The notes: generated by a model not told the origin, from the letters alone. A stretch of 36,813 nucleotides of DNA from Cognataquiflexum nitidum (GCF_022538055.1 NZ_JAKZAM010000039.1:1-36813), one strand, 5' to 3'. Shown: positions 7,452 through 17,499, counted from the first letter of the stretch. Translations and numbers: made by a program.

Positions 7452-9260
7452 ATGAAAAACATATTCCTTTTTATCCTTCTTACTTTTTCAATCTCTACAG
7501 CTTTTGGACAAAAAAAATCCTCCACAGACAGATTTGCCGGTTTGGATATAGAACTCAATAAGCTTTTGGAAACCTGGCATGCTGCAGGTTTTGCGGTAGC
7601 GGTGGTCGAAAAAGACAAAATCGTCTACTCCAAAGGTTTTGGCTATCGGGATTATGAAAACAAAACTCCCGTCACCCCCAACACTAATTTTGCCATCGGG
7701 TCAAGCAGTAAGGCATTTACATCCGGTCTTCTCGGCATTTTGAAAGAAGAAGGCAAACTCACTTTTGAAGACAGTCCCATCAAGCATATTCCAGAGTTAC
7801 GGTTCAAAAACGCCGAAATGAACGAACTGATCACTATCCGCGACATCATGACCCACCGTACAGGATTGCCGAGGCATGATATCAGTTGGTACCTCTTTTC
7901 AAGCAATTCAAGGGACAGCCTTATGCAGCGTATTGCCTTTCAGGAACCTTTTGCCAAAGTGCGTGAAAAATGGTATTACAATAACTTCATGTTCCTGACT
8001 CAGGGAGTAATCGCCGAGCGGATCACGGGAAAAAGTTGGGAAGAAAACATCGACTTGCATTTTTTCCAACCCTTGGAAATGAAAACCTCGAGCACAGTAA
8101 TCGATGGCCTCAAAAATGGAAAAGAAGTTTCTTTTGGCTATGAGGTCAAAAATGATTCTGTCATCAAAAAGATGGACTATTACGACATAGCGGCCATGGG
8201 TCCGGCGGGAAGTATCAACAGCAACGTTACCGAAATGTCAAATTGGGTCATGACATGGATCAACGGCGGAAAATTCAAAGGCAAACAAATCCTTCCTGAG
8301 ACTTACATTAAAGAAGCCATTAGCTCCCAAATGGTCATCAATGGTGGTATTCCTGACAAGGAATTTCCCGACCAACATATCTCCAATTACGGCTATGGCT
8401 GGTTTACCTCTTCCTACAAAGGACACTACCGGGTCGAGCATGGAGGCAATATTGATGGTTTTTCAGCCAATGTCAGTTTCTTCCCGACGGACAGTATCGG
8501 CATCATAGTTCTAGCCAATCAAAACGGCTCGGTCATCCCGAGTCTTGCACGCAATATCATCAGTGACAGGGTGCTGAAAGAAACGAGGACCGATTGGAAC
8601 AAAACCTACAAGGAACGCTCCGACAAAGCCAAAGCAGCTGAAAAAGAAGGATTGGCTACAAAAACCTCCGCTCAAAAAACAGGAACCAAACCTTCACATC
8701 TTTTGGTAGAATATACCGGAGATTACTCAAATCCCGGATATGGTACCTTGGAGATTTTTTTCAAAAACGATTCACTTTTTGCCAAGGCAGGAAAAAATAA
8801 TATGTGGTTGAAGCACCACCATTATGACATTTTTTCTCCTTATCCGGTGGTGGAAGGCAAAGTGGATACTGTTGGTGGATTTGGGCTTCAGTTCAATTTC
8901 AGGACCAATGACAGCGGGGAGATTTCTTCTTTTGTTTCCAAACTTGAACCTGCGGTAGACCACCTCGAGTTCAAGAGGACTCCAAAAGGGGTCATCATGG
9001 ACAAAGCTGAATTGGAAAAATATGTGGGCGATTACGAACTGCCGGGAATCGTCGCCAAAACCTACATCAAAGGTGAAAACACCCTGTACCTGCTTGTTCC
9101 CGGCCAACCTGAATATGAGCTTCTCCCACTGGAAAAACACAAGTTTGCCCTAAAAATCCTGGATGGCTTCAAACTTGAATTTGTAGAAGGAGAGTCAGGT
9201 AATATTGCCGAGGTATTGTTTGTCCAACCCAATGGGACATTTAAGGCGAAGAGGAAGTGA
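7452..9260 (+). CDS. Secreted serine hydrolase, class C beta-lactamase/PBP4*-like
   Basis: The 602-residue protein has a signal peptide (MKNIFLFILLTFSISTAFGQ) and so acts in the periplasm or outside. The catalytic domain (about 30-370) has the SxxK motif S84-S-S-K87, a Tyr-x-Asn motif at WYYNN (about 175-178) and a late HGG motif (YRVEHGGNIDGF) where class C enzymes have KTG. The domain after about 400 resembles the lipocalin-like C-terminal extensions (DUF3471 type) common in Bacteroidetes homologues. Two related segments near VEYTGDYSNPGYG and LEKYVGDYELPG suggest the extension is repeated. The substrate is unknown: peptidoglycan peptides, D-amino peptides or esters are all possible. It is transcribed divergently from recG and converges on the next gene. 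Confidence 0.92.
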   Translation: MKNIFLFILLTFSISTAFGQKKSSTDRFAGLDIELNKLLETWHAAGFAVAVVEKDKIVYSKGFGYRDYENKTPVTPNTNFAIGSSSKAFTSGLLGILKEEGKLTFEDSPIKHIPELRFKNAEMNELITIRDIMTHRTGLPRHDISWYLFSSNSRDSLMQRIAFQEPFAKVREKWYYNNFMFLTQGVIAERITGKSWEENIDLHFFQPLEMKTSSTVIDGLKNGKEVSFGYEVKNDSVIKKMDYYDIAAMGPAGSINSNVTEMSNWVMTWINGGKFKGKQILPETYIKEAISSQMVINGGIPDKEFPDQHISNYGYGWFTSSYKGHYRVEHGGNIDGFSANVSFFPTDSIGIIVLANQNGSVIPSLARNIISDRVLKETRTDWNKTYKERSDKAKAAEKEGLATKTSAQKTGTKPSHLLVEYTGDYSNPGYGTLEIFFKNDSLFAKAGKNNMWLKHHHYDIFSPYPVVEGKVDTVGGFGLQFNFRTNDSGEISSFVSKLEPAVDHLEFKRTPKGVIMDKAELEKYVGDYELPGIVAKTYIKGENTLYLLVPGQPEYELLPLEKHKFALKILDGFKLEFVEGESGNIAEVLFVQPNGTFKAKRK

Positions 9261-9311
9261 AGCAAAATTGAATGATGGTGGGTTGATTATCCCACTATGA
9301 GTATATTATAC

Positions 9312-9746
9312 CTAAAGGCTTCCCTCATAGGCATAGACCAAAAACCACCTGTTTCCACGAAGTTCAAACCTGCGTTTGGAAGAAAAATTGGTGCCTTCGA
9401 TCCACAGGGTCTGTTCAAAGTATTTTTTCTTATGTTTTATTTTGGTCTTAAACTGCCGACTATCAACCTGATAAATCCTTGTCCGCATCAGTTCCCAATT
9501 GTCCGCAGTCCAGGAGATTTCCTCCATTCCATATTGTCTCAATCCCTGCAGCGGAAATATGATTCTCGACATTTGGAAAGCTGAGTCTGAGTGAAAGCGT
9601 TCGTAAAAAATGGGGAATTCTTCAGGAGGAGTTCCCTGGATTTTGACCATGCCTTTAGGTTTGCCTTGGGCGAAGGAATTGGAAAAGGGTAATATTACCC
9701 AAAAAAACAGCAAAAAGCACAATGTATGCCTGCAATGATTATTCAT
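9312..9746 (-). CDS. Small exported protein, DUF4348-like
   Basis: The protein has 144 residues with an N-terminal signal (hydrophobic CFLLFFWVILPFSNS followed by FAQG). The mature part has a short pattern, FYERFHSDSAFQMSRIIFPLQG, seen in Bacteroidetes DUF4348-like proteins, then tryptophan-rich strands (EISWTADNWELMRTRIY). I recall the DUF4348 resemblance and cannot verify it. Function is unknown. It converges with the serine hydrolase gene (51 bp between stops) and is probably monocistronic. The N-terminal cysteines (C5, C10) precede the core of the signal and do not form a lipobox. Confidence 0.75.
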   Translation of the reverse strand: MNNHCRHTLCFLLFFWVILPFSNSFAQGKPKGMVKIQGTPPEEFPIFYERFHSDSAFQMSRIIFPLQGLRQYGMEEISWTADNWELMRTRIYQVDSRQFKTKIKHKKKYFEQTLWIEGTNFSSKRRFELRGNRWFLVYAYEGSL

Positions 9747-10140
9747 TAGAAAGTCGCTTTAAAAATAAAACAGGTCACATAAATTCATACTAAAATTTGA
9801 CCCTAACCAAAACTTGTTTTTAAATTATTTCTCCAAATTCTATAACAAAATTGAGATTGTCAAGTGCTAGCACTAAATATTCTTTTGAATTAGGCATAGT
9901 ATTTAAAATTAAATGTATGTACACAATTATGCAGGTAGATTGGGTAACCATTTTAATACAAATATGCGGACTGAAATAGACGGTACATCCCTGCTGCTTA
10001 CAGGAGGCACACCTCATGCCTGAAGAAAAATCTAGGCTTACTGACAAAAAAGCTAAATCCAAGTAAAATTACTCAGTTTTTTTAAATCCGTGGATTTCTT
10101 TCTTTTGACTATTAACGTTCTCTCTTTTTAAAAATGAAAA
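9747..10140. other. Intergenic stretch without a convincing gene
   Basis: This stretch is AT-rich. An 80-codon minus-strand frame (9820-10062) and a short plus-strand frame starting near 9913 lack a credible start context, domain or composition. The only clear structure is the hairpin terminator at its right edge. Confidence 0.5.
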
Positions 10141-10164
10141 AACCGGCACTTTATAGTGCCGGTT
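10141..10164 (-). terminator. Rho-independent terminator of the S1/P1 nuclease gene
   Basis: A perfect 10-bp GC-rich stem (AACCGGCACT / AGTGCCGGTT) encloses the loop TTAT. Read leftward it is followed by TTTTTTCATTTTT, a good T-rich tail. It lies 23 bp past the nuclease stop. Confidence 0.88.
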
Positions 10165-10187
10165 CGAACAAAAAGGTTGATTAGCCT

Positions 10188-10964
10188 TTAACCATAGATT
10201 TCTTCCAAAGCCTGTGCCAAACGGATTCCTGCAGCAGTCAGTCTTTCCTCTACATGGTGGTAATGCTTGTAAATATATTCATAGCCAATTCTTCCGTTTT
10301 CCGGAATATCATACATGTCAGGCCTCATTGCGGCAGCTTCTCTTAGCCAATCGGCAGGAGTCGCAGTTGTATATTTTTGGATCAAAACGGGATTTATTCT
10401 TTTCTGCAGCTCGGTAGCGATTTCAGTATAGCTCATTTTTTTTCCTTCGATCAGGTCGGAATCCCAAATCGCGTGGATGTTGGTCTCTTTGTTGAAAAAG
10501 CTGACCTTGACGTCATTACCTCCTCGGTCACCTGGCTTGCCCACATGAAAAGGCTGGTGTAAATCCCCCACAATATGGATCAACATCCGCAATTGATCTC
10601 TTTCTTCCTCGAGGGTTAGTCCGCCCTTTTTCAGATTTTCTTTGATCCTCAAAAATGCTTCGTAAGCGTCTCCGTTTTTCTCCTGTAAGGCGGGATCGTA
10701 TTCCCCATCGGCTGTGGTCACCCAATGCCATGTGTTGGTATAATCGTACTTTTTGTCAGAGCGGATATTGTCCATCCAGACCCCGACACCTGAGATAGAC
10801 TGATGCTGAAGTATCTCCTCCACCTTTTTTACAGTCTTTGGCTTCATCTGCCATTCCGCAAGCTTTCCGATAACATAATGGCCGATGGGTCCCCAAGCGA
10901 ATGACTGGGTAGTCAAAGTCAAGCAAATCAGTAAAGTAAGGGTTATTGATCTGGTACTTTTCAT
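10188..10964 (-). CDS. Secreted S1/P1-type nuclease
   Basis: S1/P1 nucleases are zinc enzymes that cut single-stranded DNA/RNA and remove 3' phosphates. I place the start at 10964: it gives a clean signal peptide (MKSTRSITLTLLICLTLTTQSFA), and cleavage after SFA exposes Trp24 (WGPIGH). In this family the N-terminal tryptophan of the mature protein itself binds zinc, which supports both the start and the cleavage site. Later ligands are visible in HIVGDLHQPFHVG, GGNDVKV and HAIWDSDLI. The length (258) is usual. A longer frame reaches 11048 but its extra codons come from short upstream repeats. The gene is followed by a strong terminator and probably transcribed alone. Confidence 0.93.
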   Translation of the reverse strand: MKSTRSITLTLLICLTLTTQSFAWGPIGHYVIGKLAEWQMKPKTVKKVEEILQHQSISGVGVWMDNIRSDKKYDYTNTWHWVTTADGEYDPALQEKNGDAYEAFLRIKENLKKGGLTLEEERDQLRMLIHIVGDLHQPFHVGKPGDRGGNDVKVSFFNKETNIHAIWDSDLIEGKKMSYTEIATELQKRINPVLIQKYTTATPADWLREAAAMRPDMYDIPENGRIGYEYIYKHYHHVEERLTAAGIRLAQALEEIYG

Positions 10965-10973
10965 TTTTATTCT

Positions 10974-11281
10974 GATATAAGGTTGAAATACTATAGATAT
11001 ACAGTGGAAATAAGGTTGAAATACTTTAGGTATACAATGGAAATACAATCGATATAAGGTTTATAGATATACAGTGGAATTTGTGGATATTGGATAATAA
11101 TGGATATTAATTTTCAAAGTAGCTGTGATTGTGGACTACTATATCGCGAAGCATATACCTCTTGTATTTGGCGCAGCATATTTCAATTTTATTTCTATAC
11201 AATAATTAAAATCCTTAGTGGATATATTGTTTCTAATTATTTCGCGAAGCGTATTTCTACTTTATTTCTATAAAATAATTA
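10974..11281. repeat. Short degenerate tandem repeats between nuclease and amidohydrolase genes
   Basis: Three imperfect copies of a ~29-40-bp unit (GATATAAGGTT...ATAGATATACAGTGGAA) lie at about 10974-11080. A second pair shares TTTATTTCTATAxAATAATTAA at 11188-11208 and 11261-11281, and TCGCGAAGC motifs recur near 11144 and 11242. I see no gene here. The amidohydrolase stop codon lies in the last copy. Confidence 0.7.
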
Positions 11282-12466
11282 AGAACCCAATTCATTTACA
11301 GCAATCCAAGCCATCAGGCCAGCCCCGATTTCCATGGCATCTTCATCTATGTCAAAAGTGGGAGTATGGACACCGGACACAATTCCTTTGGCTTCGTTTC
11401 TGGTTCCCAGTCTGTAAAAGCAGCCATCAATCTCTTGCGTGTAATAGGAGAAATCTTCTGCGGCCATCCAAACATCAAGGTCTATGACATTTTCTTTACC
11501 AAGATATTGCACGGCAGCTTCCTGTGCTCTGCTGGTTAGCGCCTCGGCATTTTTAAGAAAGGGATAACCCCTGCGTACCTCAAAATCAAGTTCTCCGCCC
11601 ATTCCTTCTACGATCCCTTTGGCTATACTGACCATATGGTGATGGGCTTTGGATCGCCATTCTTCATTGAGGGTGCGGAAAGTGCCTTGTATTTTCACTT
11701 CATTTGGAATAATATTGGTAGCACCCAAAGCCTCCACTCTACCAAATGAAAGTACAGATGGGATTTTTGGGGAAGCATTTCTACTGACTACTTGCTGCAA
11801 GGCGACAATCATGTGTGAGGCAATCAAAACCGGATCGACCAAAGATTCCGGCATAGCGCCATGTCCGCCTTTTCCTTTGACAGTGATATAAAGTTCATCT
11901 GCACTTGCCATATACATTCCCTTTCGGAAACCTACTTTTCCCACCGGAATAAGCGGCATTACATGTTGTCCAATGATACCTGAAGGTCTTGGGTTTTCGA
12001 GTACTTTGTCTTTGATCATGAGGGAAGCTCCTCCGGGAATGAGTTCTTCACCAGGCTGAAAAATAAGTTTGATGGTTCCCTCAAACTGGTCCTTGATTTC
12101 ATTTAGGATTTTGGCTGCGCCCAAAAGGGAAGCGGTGTGGACATCATGTCCACAAGCATGCATCACACCAGTATGGGTGGATTTGTAGGACACATTATTC
12201 TGCTCCACAATCGGCAATGCATCCATATCTCCACGAAGAGCTATGACTTTTTGGGATGGATTCCTACCTTGGATTATGGCAAGGAGGCCGGTACCGGCTT
12301 TCTTTTCAATTTGACTGATGCCGAGACTTCTGAGCTGACCCTCCACAAAAGCAGAGGTTTTAAACTCTTGAAAAGAAAGCTCAGGATTGGCATGTAAATG
12401 CCTCCTGTTTGCTATAAACTCTGATTTATAAGCAGCAGCTAACTCCTTAATTTTTTTGTTGACCAT
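11279..12466 (-). CDS. M20 family metallo-amidohydrolase (N-acyl-amino-acid / hippurate hydrolase type)
   Basis: The protein has 395 residues, the normal length for the M20D amidohydrolases that remove acyl or aryl groups from amino acids or their conjugates. Metal-binding motifs include HACGHDVHTASLLG (Cys and His ligands), PGEEL, GQHVMPL and the late AEDFSYY. The lid/dimerisation domain has GKGGHGAMPE, typical of the family. There is no signal peptide, so it is cytoplasmic. The start overlaps the 3' end of the SPOR-like lipoprotein gene by 20 bp, so the two are probably co-transcribed, though their functions have no obvious link. The natural substrate cannot be told from the sequence. Confidence 0.95.
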   Translation of the reverse strand: MVNKKIKELAAAYKSEFIANRRHLHANPELSFQEFKTSAFVEGQLRSLGISQIEKKAGTGLLAIIQGRNPSQKVIALRGDMDALPIVEQNNVSYKSTHTGVMHACGHDVHTASLLGAAKILNEIKDQFEGTIKLIFQPGEELIPGGASLMIKDKVLENPRPSGIIGQHVMPLIPVGKVGFRKGMYMASADELYITVKGKGGHGAMPESLVDPVLIASHMIVALQQVVSRNASPKIPSVLSFGRVEALGATNIIPNEVKIQGTFRTLNEEWRSKAHHHMVSIAKGIVEGMGGELDFEVRRGYPFLKNAEALTSRAQEAAVQYLGKENVIDLDVWMAAEDFSYYTQEIDGCFYRLGTRNEAKGIVSGVHTPTFDIDEDAMEIGAGLMAWIAVNELGS

Positions 12467-12995
12467 CCGTAACCGGTTCAGGAATGATGTACCCTTCTCT
12501 CAAAAATCTGTCTTGAATGATTCTCGAAGAAGGAAAATTTTCTTTCAATTTATGATAGTATGTAAGGGCTTCGATGCGGTTGACAAACTTTCCCACCTTG
12601 ACCAAATACCTAGGCTGCTGGTATTGCATGTCTGTTTTGAAGTCAGGAAAATAAGTGAAAAGGTCATTTCTTGTTTTGAAAGCAATTTCCCTATCTACAC
12701 CGCTGTACACCAGTACGGTATATCCACTCCAATACATTTCTGATTTGTTGGCTTCCTTCAGGTTATTGAGAGCGATTTCGAGGTCTTCATTTGCAGACGC
12801 AATCTTCTCATCTCCTTTGGGGGAGATTTCTTCTTTTGCAGCCTGTTCCTCCAAGGAAGGAAAAGTAATCCTGGATTCACTCAAATCCTCCTGATAATTT
12901 TCAAATTCACTCGAAGATGATGCCGGCTTTTTGATAAGTGCGCATGAGCTCATCAAAATTACCGGAAATATCAAAATCAGGAGTGACCTTTTCAT
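12447..12995 (-). CDS. SPOR-like domain lipoprotein
   Basis: I start it at the ATG at 12995 (182 residues), which gives a lipoprotein signal MKRSLLILIFPVILMSSC with the lipidated Cys18. The longer frame from 13043 would overlap secA and lacks a signal. An acidic, Ser/Glu-rich linker follows. The C-terminal ~75 residues (YTVLVYSGVDREIAFKTR... RYLVKVGKFVNRIEALTYY) have the beta-alpha-beta pattern of SPOR domains, which bind denuded septal peptidoglycan. A role in envelope or division is likely. The gene starts 10 bp after the secA stop and overlaps the amidohydrolase start, so all three can be one transcript. Confidence 0.85.
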   Translation of the reverse strand: MKRSLLILIFPVILMSSCALIKKPASSSSEFENYQEDLSESRITFPSLEEQAAKEEISPKGDEKIASANEDLEIALNNLKEANKSEMYWSGYTVLVYSGVDREIAFKTRNDLFTYFPDFKTDMQYQQPRYLVKVGKFVNRIEALTYYHKLKENFPSSRIIQDRFLREGYIIPEPVTDGQQKN

Positions 12996-13005
12996 GATGC
13001 TTTTG

Positions 13006-16000
13006 TTAATGTTCAATAACCACACATTTTCCTGAGTTAACATCCTGTTCTACACTTTTGAACTTGACGTCTTTCATTACTTTCCCGTCTGGATATTGTA
13101 CAGAAACCTTGTCATTTCTTCCATAAACCTTATCTGACTTCCTTGGAGTAACGATCTGCGGTGGAGCGGTTCTATTTGCAACAGCTGTAGCTGCCTGTCT
13201 TCCACCTCTCGGATTTAAGCTACTGCCTACTTCCTCTTTGGATGCTTTTACCTGGTTTTCTTCCCTTCTTGGAGCCTGCGCCGCCCTAACTTGGTTGGGG
13301 TCTTGGGCAGGTAGATCAGCTTTAGCTATGAAGGAAATGGTATCTTCATTGAGTTTGCCGACGAAGCGCTTGAACATCTCAAAAGCCTCAAATTTATAAA
13401 TCAAAAGAGGATCCTTTTGTTCATATACAGCATTCTGTACAGATTGCTTCAAGTCATCCATGTCACGGAGGTGCTCTTTCCAATTTTGGTCAATGATAGC
13501 CAAGGTGACATTTTTCTCAATATTCCTGATCAAATCCCTTCCCTCATTCTTCACTACTGATTCCAGATTTACAACCACTCCGATCTGCTTGAAACCATCT
13601 GAAATCGGAACCATGATTTCTTTCACAGTAGCACCTCTGTTGGTGTACACATCTTTTAAAACAGGAAGAGCTTTACCTACAATAGTATCGTTTTTGCCAA
13701 CATAATGTTGATATGCTGCATCAAAAAGCTGTTGCGTCAGGACTCCCGTTTCCTTGGATTTCAGATCCTCTATGCTGAATGGATGGTCTATTCCCAATGA
13801 ACTGAAGATGTTCATCCTCAGGTTATCCACATCTTCGGTAGATTTACCCATCTGGATGATGTCAAAACAAACATCATACATCACATTAAGGATGTCCAAT
13901 TCAAGACGTTCCCCTTTGAGGGCATTTCTCCTTCTTTTATAGACCACTTCCCTTTGGGAATTCATGACATCGTCATATTCCAAAAGTCTCTTTCTTACAC
14001 CAAAGTTATTTTCCTCTACTTTCCTTTGTGCTCTTTCTATGGATTTGGTAATCATCGAATGTTGGATGACTTCTCCTTCTTCCAAGCCCATGCGGTCCAT
14101 GAGTTTTGCTATCCTGTCCGAACCAAACATCCGCATCAGGTTGTCTTCCAGCGAGACAAAGAACTGGGAAGAACCTACATCCCCCTGACGTCCTGAACGT
14201 CCTCGGAGCTGACGGTCAACGCGTCTTGACTCATGCCTTTCTGTACCTACGATAGCCAAACCTCCGGCTTTCCTCGATTCTGGAGTCAATTTGATATCTG
14301 TACCACGACCGGCCATGTTGGTAGCAATAGTCACTGTTCCGGGTTTTCCGGCTTCTGCGACAATGTCTGCTTCTCTGGCATGTTGCTTGGCGTTCAGTAC
14401 TTGGTGTTGGATTTTTCTGATAGTGAGCATTCTGCTCAATACCTCCGAAATCTCTACCGAAGTCGTACCCACCAAGACAGGTCTTCCTGCTTTGGTCAGT
14501 TCCACGATTTCGTCAGCCACTGCATTGAATTTCTCCCTGACGGTTTTGTAAACTTTATCTTCCCGGTCTTCCCTGATGATGTTTCTATTGGTAGGGATCA
14601 CCACCACATCCAATTTGTAAATCGTCCAGAATTCTCCTGCTTCAGTTTCAGCAGTACCTGTCATACCGGCAAGTTTGTGGTACATCCTGAAGTAGTTTTG
14701 AAGGGTGATCGTAGCATATGTCTGTGTGGCATCCTCAACTTTCACATTCTCCTTGGCTTCTATCGCCTGATGAAGTCCGTCGGAGTATCTTCTTCCTTCC
14801 ATCACACGGCCTGTCTGCTCATCGACAATCTTCACTTTGCCATCCACCAGGATATATTCGGTATCCTTCTCAAACATACAATATGCCTTGAGCAGTTGGT
14901 TTACTGTATGGATTCTTTGGGCTTTCACACCATAATCTTTGATCAACTCTTCTTTCCTGATAAGCTTTTCTTTGTCATCGATATCTGGATTTTTCTCCAT
15001 TTCGGCGATTTCCATACCGATATCTGGGAGAATAAAGAAGGTTGGATTTTCATTCTTTTGTGTAATGACCTCGATACCGTTATCAGTTAGCTCTATGCCA
15101 TTGGTTTTTTCTTCAATGGTAAACAAAAGAGGCTGATCGGCCTCAGGCATCATTCTTTTGTTGTCTTGGAGGTAATAATTTTCTGTTTTTTGGAGAATCA
15201 CCCTAATGCCTGGCTCAGATAAGAACTTGATCAAAGGCTTGTATTTTGGCATACCTCTATACGCTCTGAAAAGCGGTAAGCCTGCCTCTTTTTCATTTCC
15301 TTCCTGAAGCAATTTTTTGGCCTGATTGAGAAAACCCTGCACAAGCTTTCGCTGCTCGTCAACCAAAGTGGCGACCCTTGGCTTCATTTCCATAAACTCA
15401 TGCTCATCTCCCCGGGGAACAGGTCCTGAGATGATCAAAGGTGTCCTTGCATCATCGATCAGAACTGAATCCACTTCGTCAATCATGGCATAATGGTGTT
15501 TGCCCTGAACCAAGTCACCGGCTTCTCTAGCCATGTTGTCTCTCAGGTAATCAAATCCAAACTCGTTATTTGTCCCATAGACAATGTCGGAGGCATACGC
15601 TCTTTTTCTACCTTCTGAATTAGGCTGGTATTTATCTATACAATCCACAGAAAGACCGTGGAATTCAAAAAGCGGGGCATTCCATTCGGAGTCTCTTTTT
15701 GCCAAGTAATCATTGACAGTAACAATGTGAACACCCCTTCCGGAAAGTGCATTGAGGTAGGCAGGAAGAGTAGAAACCAAGGTTTTCCCTTCACCTGTGG
15801 CCATTTCTGCTATTTTCCCTTTGTGCAATACCATTCCACCTATAAGCTGAACATCATAATGGACCATATCCCAAACGACTTCAGTACCGGCAGCCATCCA
15901 CTTATTGTGCCAGATTGCTTCTTCTCCCCGGATTTCGATATTGGATTTTTTTGCAGCAAGTTCTTGGTCTCTCAATGTGGCTTTCACCACCAACCTTCCG

Positions 16001-16386
16001 TTTTCTTTGAATCTTCTTGCTGTTTCTTTGACTACTGCAAAAGCATCTACCAAGACTTTTTCCAAAACCACTTCCAAAGCTTCATCCCTGGATTTCTCGG
16101 TTTTTTCTATTTCGGTAAAAAGAGCATCTTTTTCATGCACTTTATCGGCTGGCATGCCATTGATCTGCTCTCTAAAAGCAGCAATTTTATCATCAAAAGG
16201 CTTCAAATCAGCATTGATGATGGCTTTGATTTCACCGGTCTTTGCCCTTAGGGCCTCATCGCTGAGACTTTGCAGCTTTTTAAAAGCCTCATTGATCAGG
16301 GGAACTTTAGGACTCAATTCCTTTACATCTCTATCTGACTTTGTCCCGAAAACTTTTGCCAGTCCTTTGGCTATAAAATCTAACAT
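13006..16386 (-). CDS. secA: Preprotein translocase ATPase SecA
   Basis: SecA drives unfolded preproteins through SecYEG using ATP. It has 1126 residues, the long form usual in Bacteroidetes. Motifs in order: Walker A MATGEGKTLVSTLPAYL (about 195), helicase motif DEVDSVLIDDARTPLIISG, a Bacteroidetes-type insertion after about 330, second motor half with TGTAETEAGEF, MAGRGTDIKL and RQLRGRSGRQGDVG, then the helical scaffold with NWKEHLRDMDDLKQSV. The C-terminal tail is Arg/Pro/Gln-rich and ends VNSGKCVVIEH. The SecB/zinc-binding CxCx8CH motif of proteobacterial SecA is missing, as expected for the phylum. The start MLDFIAKGLAKVFGTKSDRD fits. Confidence 0.98.
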   Translation of the reverse strand: MLDFIAKGLAKVFGTKSDRDVKELSPKVPLINEAFKKLQSLSDEALRAKTGEIKAIINADLKPFDDKIAAFREQINGMPADKVHEKDALFTEIEKTEKSRDEALEVVLEKVLVDAFAVVKETARRFKENGRLVVKATLRDQELAAKKSNIEIRGEEAIWHNKWMAAGTEVVWDMVHYDVQLIGGMVLHKGKIAEMATGEGKTLVSTLPAYLNALSGRGVHIVTVNDYLAKRDSEWNAPLFEFHGLSVDCIDKYQPNSEGRKRAYASDIVYGTNNEFGFDYLRDNMAREAGDLVQGKHHYAMIDEVDSVLIDDARTPLIISGPVPRGDEHEFMEMKPRVATLVDEQRKLVQGFLNQAKKLLQEGNEKEAGLPLFRAYRGMPKYKPLIKFLSEPGIRVILQKTENYYLQDNKRMMPEADQPLLFTIEEKTNGIELTDNGIEVITQKNENPTFFILPDIGMEIAEMEKNPDIDDKEKLIRKEELIKDYGVKAQRIHTVNQLLKAYCMFEKDTEYILVDGKVKIVDEQTGRVMEGRRYSDGLHQAIEAKENVKVEDATQTYATITLQNYFRMYHKLAGMTGTAETEAGEFWTIYKLDVVVIPTNRNIIREDREDKVYKTVREKFNAVADEIVELTKAGRPVLVGTTSVEISEVLSRMLTIRKIQHQVLNAKQHAREADIVAEAGKPGTVTIATNMAGRGTDIKLTPESRKAGGLAIVGTERHESRRVDRQLRGRSGRQGDVGSSQFFVSLEDNLMRMFGSDRIAKLMDRMGLEEGEVIQHSMITKSIERAQRKVEENNFGVRKRLLEYDDVMNSQREVVYKRRRNALKGERLELDILNVMYDVCFDIIQMGKSTEDVDNLRMNIFSSLGIDHPFSIEDLKSKETGVLTQQLFDAAYQHYVGKNDTIVGKALPVLKDVYTNRGATVKEIMVPISDGFKQIGVVVNLESVVKNEGRDLIRNIEKNVTLAIIDQNWKEHLRDMDDLKQSVQNAVYEQKDPLLIYKFEAFEMFKRFVGKLNEDTISFIAKADLPAQDPNQVRAAQAPRREENQVKASKEEVGSSLNPRGGRQAATAVANRTAPPQIVTPRKSDKVYGRNDKVSVQYPDGKVMKDVKFKSVEQDVNSGKCVVIEH

Positions 16387-16534
16387 ATGGTATTTTGTAT
16401 CTAATAGGGGGTAAAATTACTTCGTTTTTCTTAATTATAGTAATCTACAGTAAGATATGAAATCTGAGATTGGGTGAGAGGTGGCTTTGCTGTAAAGTTT
16501 CTTTCATCCACAAATTCCCGATACTCTCCCTTAC

Positions 16535-17308
16535 CTAAATTTCAATCCTTCCTTCAAACACCTGTTCGGCCGGACCTATCAGCCAAATATCCTGAAAACT
16601 GCCGTCTGCACTTTCGGTAAACCTGACCTTCAGATTTCCCCCCGGTGTTTGGATCTTGACTTCATGGAGCTGATGCTGGTAACCATATACCAAAGCACAA
16701 GCTGTAACACCTGTCCCACATGAAAGTGTCTCGTTTTCCACCCCTCTTTCATAAGTCCTGACATGGATTTCACCACTACTTATAGGTGTAACAAAATTCA
16801 CATTTGTGCCCTTTGGCGCATATATGCTGCTATAGCGTATTTCTTTTCCTTCTTCAAAAACAGGATAATCGGAAACATTCTCCACAAACCTCACATGGTG
16901 GGGTGAGCCTGTGTTGACAAAATAATCCTGACCGGAATTGGCTAAGCTCAGAACGGGACGCATTTCCAATTCAATCCAATCCCCAGTGACTACTGCCTGA
17001 TGCTCCCCATCGATGGCGAGAAAATTGGTTTTTTGGTCAATTATTCCCAAAAACTTTGCAAATGCCACGGCACACCTTGCACCGTTTCCGCACATACTTT
17101 GAGAGCCGTCAGCATTGAAATATACCATTTCGAAATCATAATCTTCTATATCTCTGATGAGGATCAAGCCATCGGCTCCAATCCCAAATTTGCGGTCGCA
17201 AAGTCTTTGGACCAGAGAAAGATCCCTGTCAGGAAAAATGTCAGCCCGGTCATCGACCATCACAAAATCGTTGCCCGTACCTTGGTATTTATAAAATGAA
17301 ATTTTCAT
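16535..17308 (-). CDS. dapF: Diaminopimelate epimerase
   Basis: DapF converts LL- to meso-diaminopimelate for lysine and peptidoglycan synthesis, a cofactor-free two-cysteine racemase. Starting at 17308 gives 257 residues beginning MKISFYKYQGTGNDFVMVDD, the standard DapF N-terminus; the longer frame to 17359 adds non-conserved residues. Both catalytic cysteines are present in MCGNGARC and ETLSCGTGVTA, with substrate-binding GADGLI and ENETLS. It is transcribed in the same direction as secA but 148 bp upstream of it, and divergently from the superoxide dismutase gene. Confidence 0.97.
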   Translation of the reverse strand: MKISFYKYQGTGNDFVMVDDRADIFPDRDLSLVQRLCDRKFGIGADGLILIRDIEDYDFEMVYFNADGSQSMCGNGARCAVAFAKFLGIIDQKTNFLAIDGEHQAVVTGDWIELEMRPVLSLANSGQDYFVNTGSPHHVRFVENVSDYPVFEEGKEIRYSSIYAPKGTNVNFVTPISSGEIHVRTYERGVENETLSCGTGVTACALVYGYQHQLHEVKIQTPGGNLKVRFTESADGSFQDIWLIGPAEQVFEGRIEI

Positions 17309-17499
17309 AGCCATCGGCCTTCTTTGTAAGAAATAGGTTGTTTTCAAAAACCAAACCAAGATATTTTGGTTTTACAAACATAACCATCTTGTCACAAAAT
17401 CAGACTTATTGTCTGCTTTTAGGTTTCATTATGTGGTTGAATTGGTTAACTTGTTGGTCGATTCAATTCTGAAAATCCATTAAAAGGAAATAAATCTCT

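Noticed and set aside
9820..10062. 80-codon minus-strand ORF with several cysteines
   Set aside because: No start context, signal or coherent composition; the surrounding stretch looks non-coding.
14233..15090. Plus-strand ORF of 285 codons opposite secA
   Set aside because: It is antisense to conserved SecA motor sequence; the composition is that of a shadow frame.
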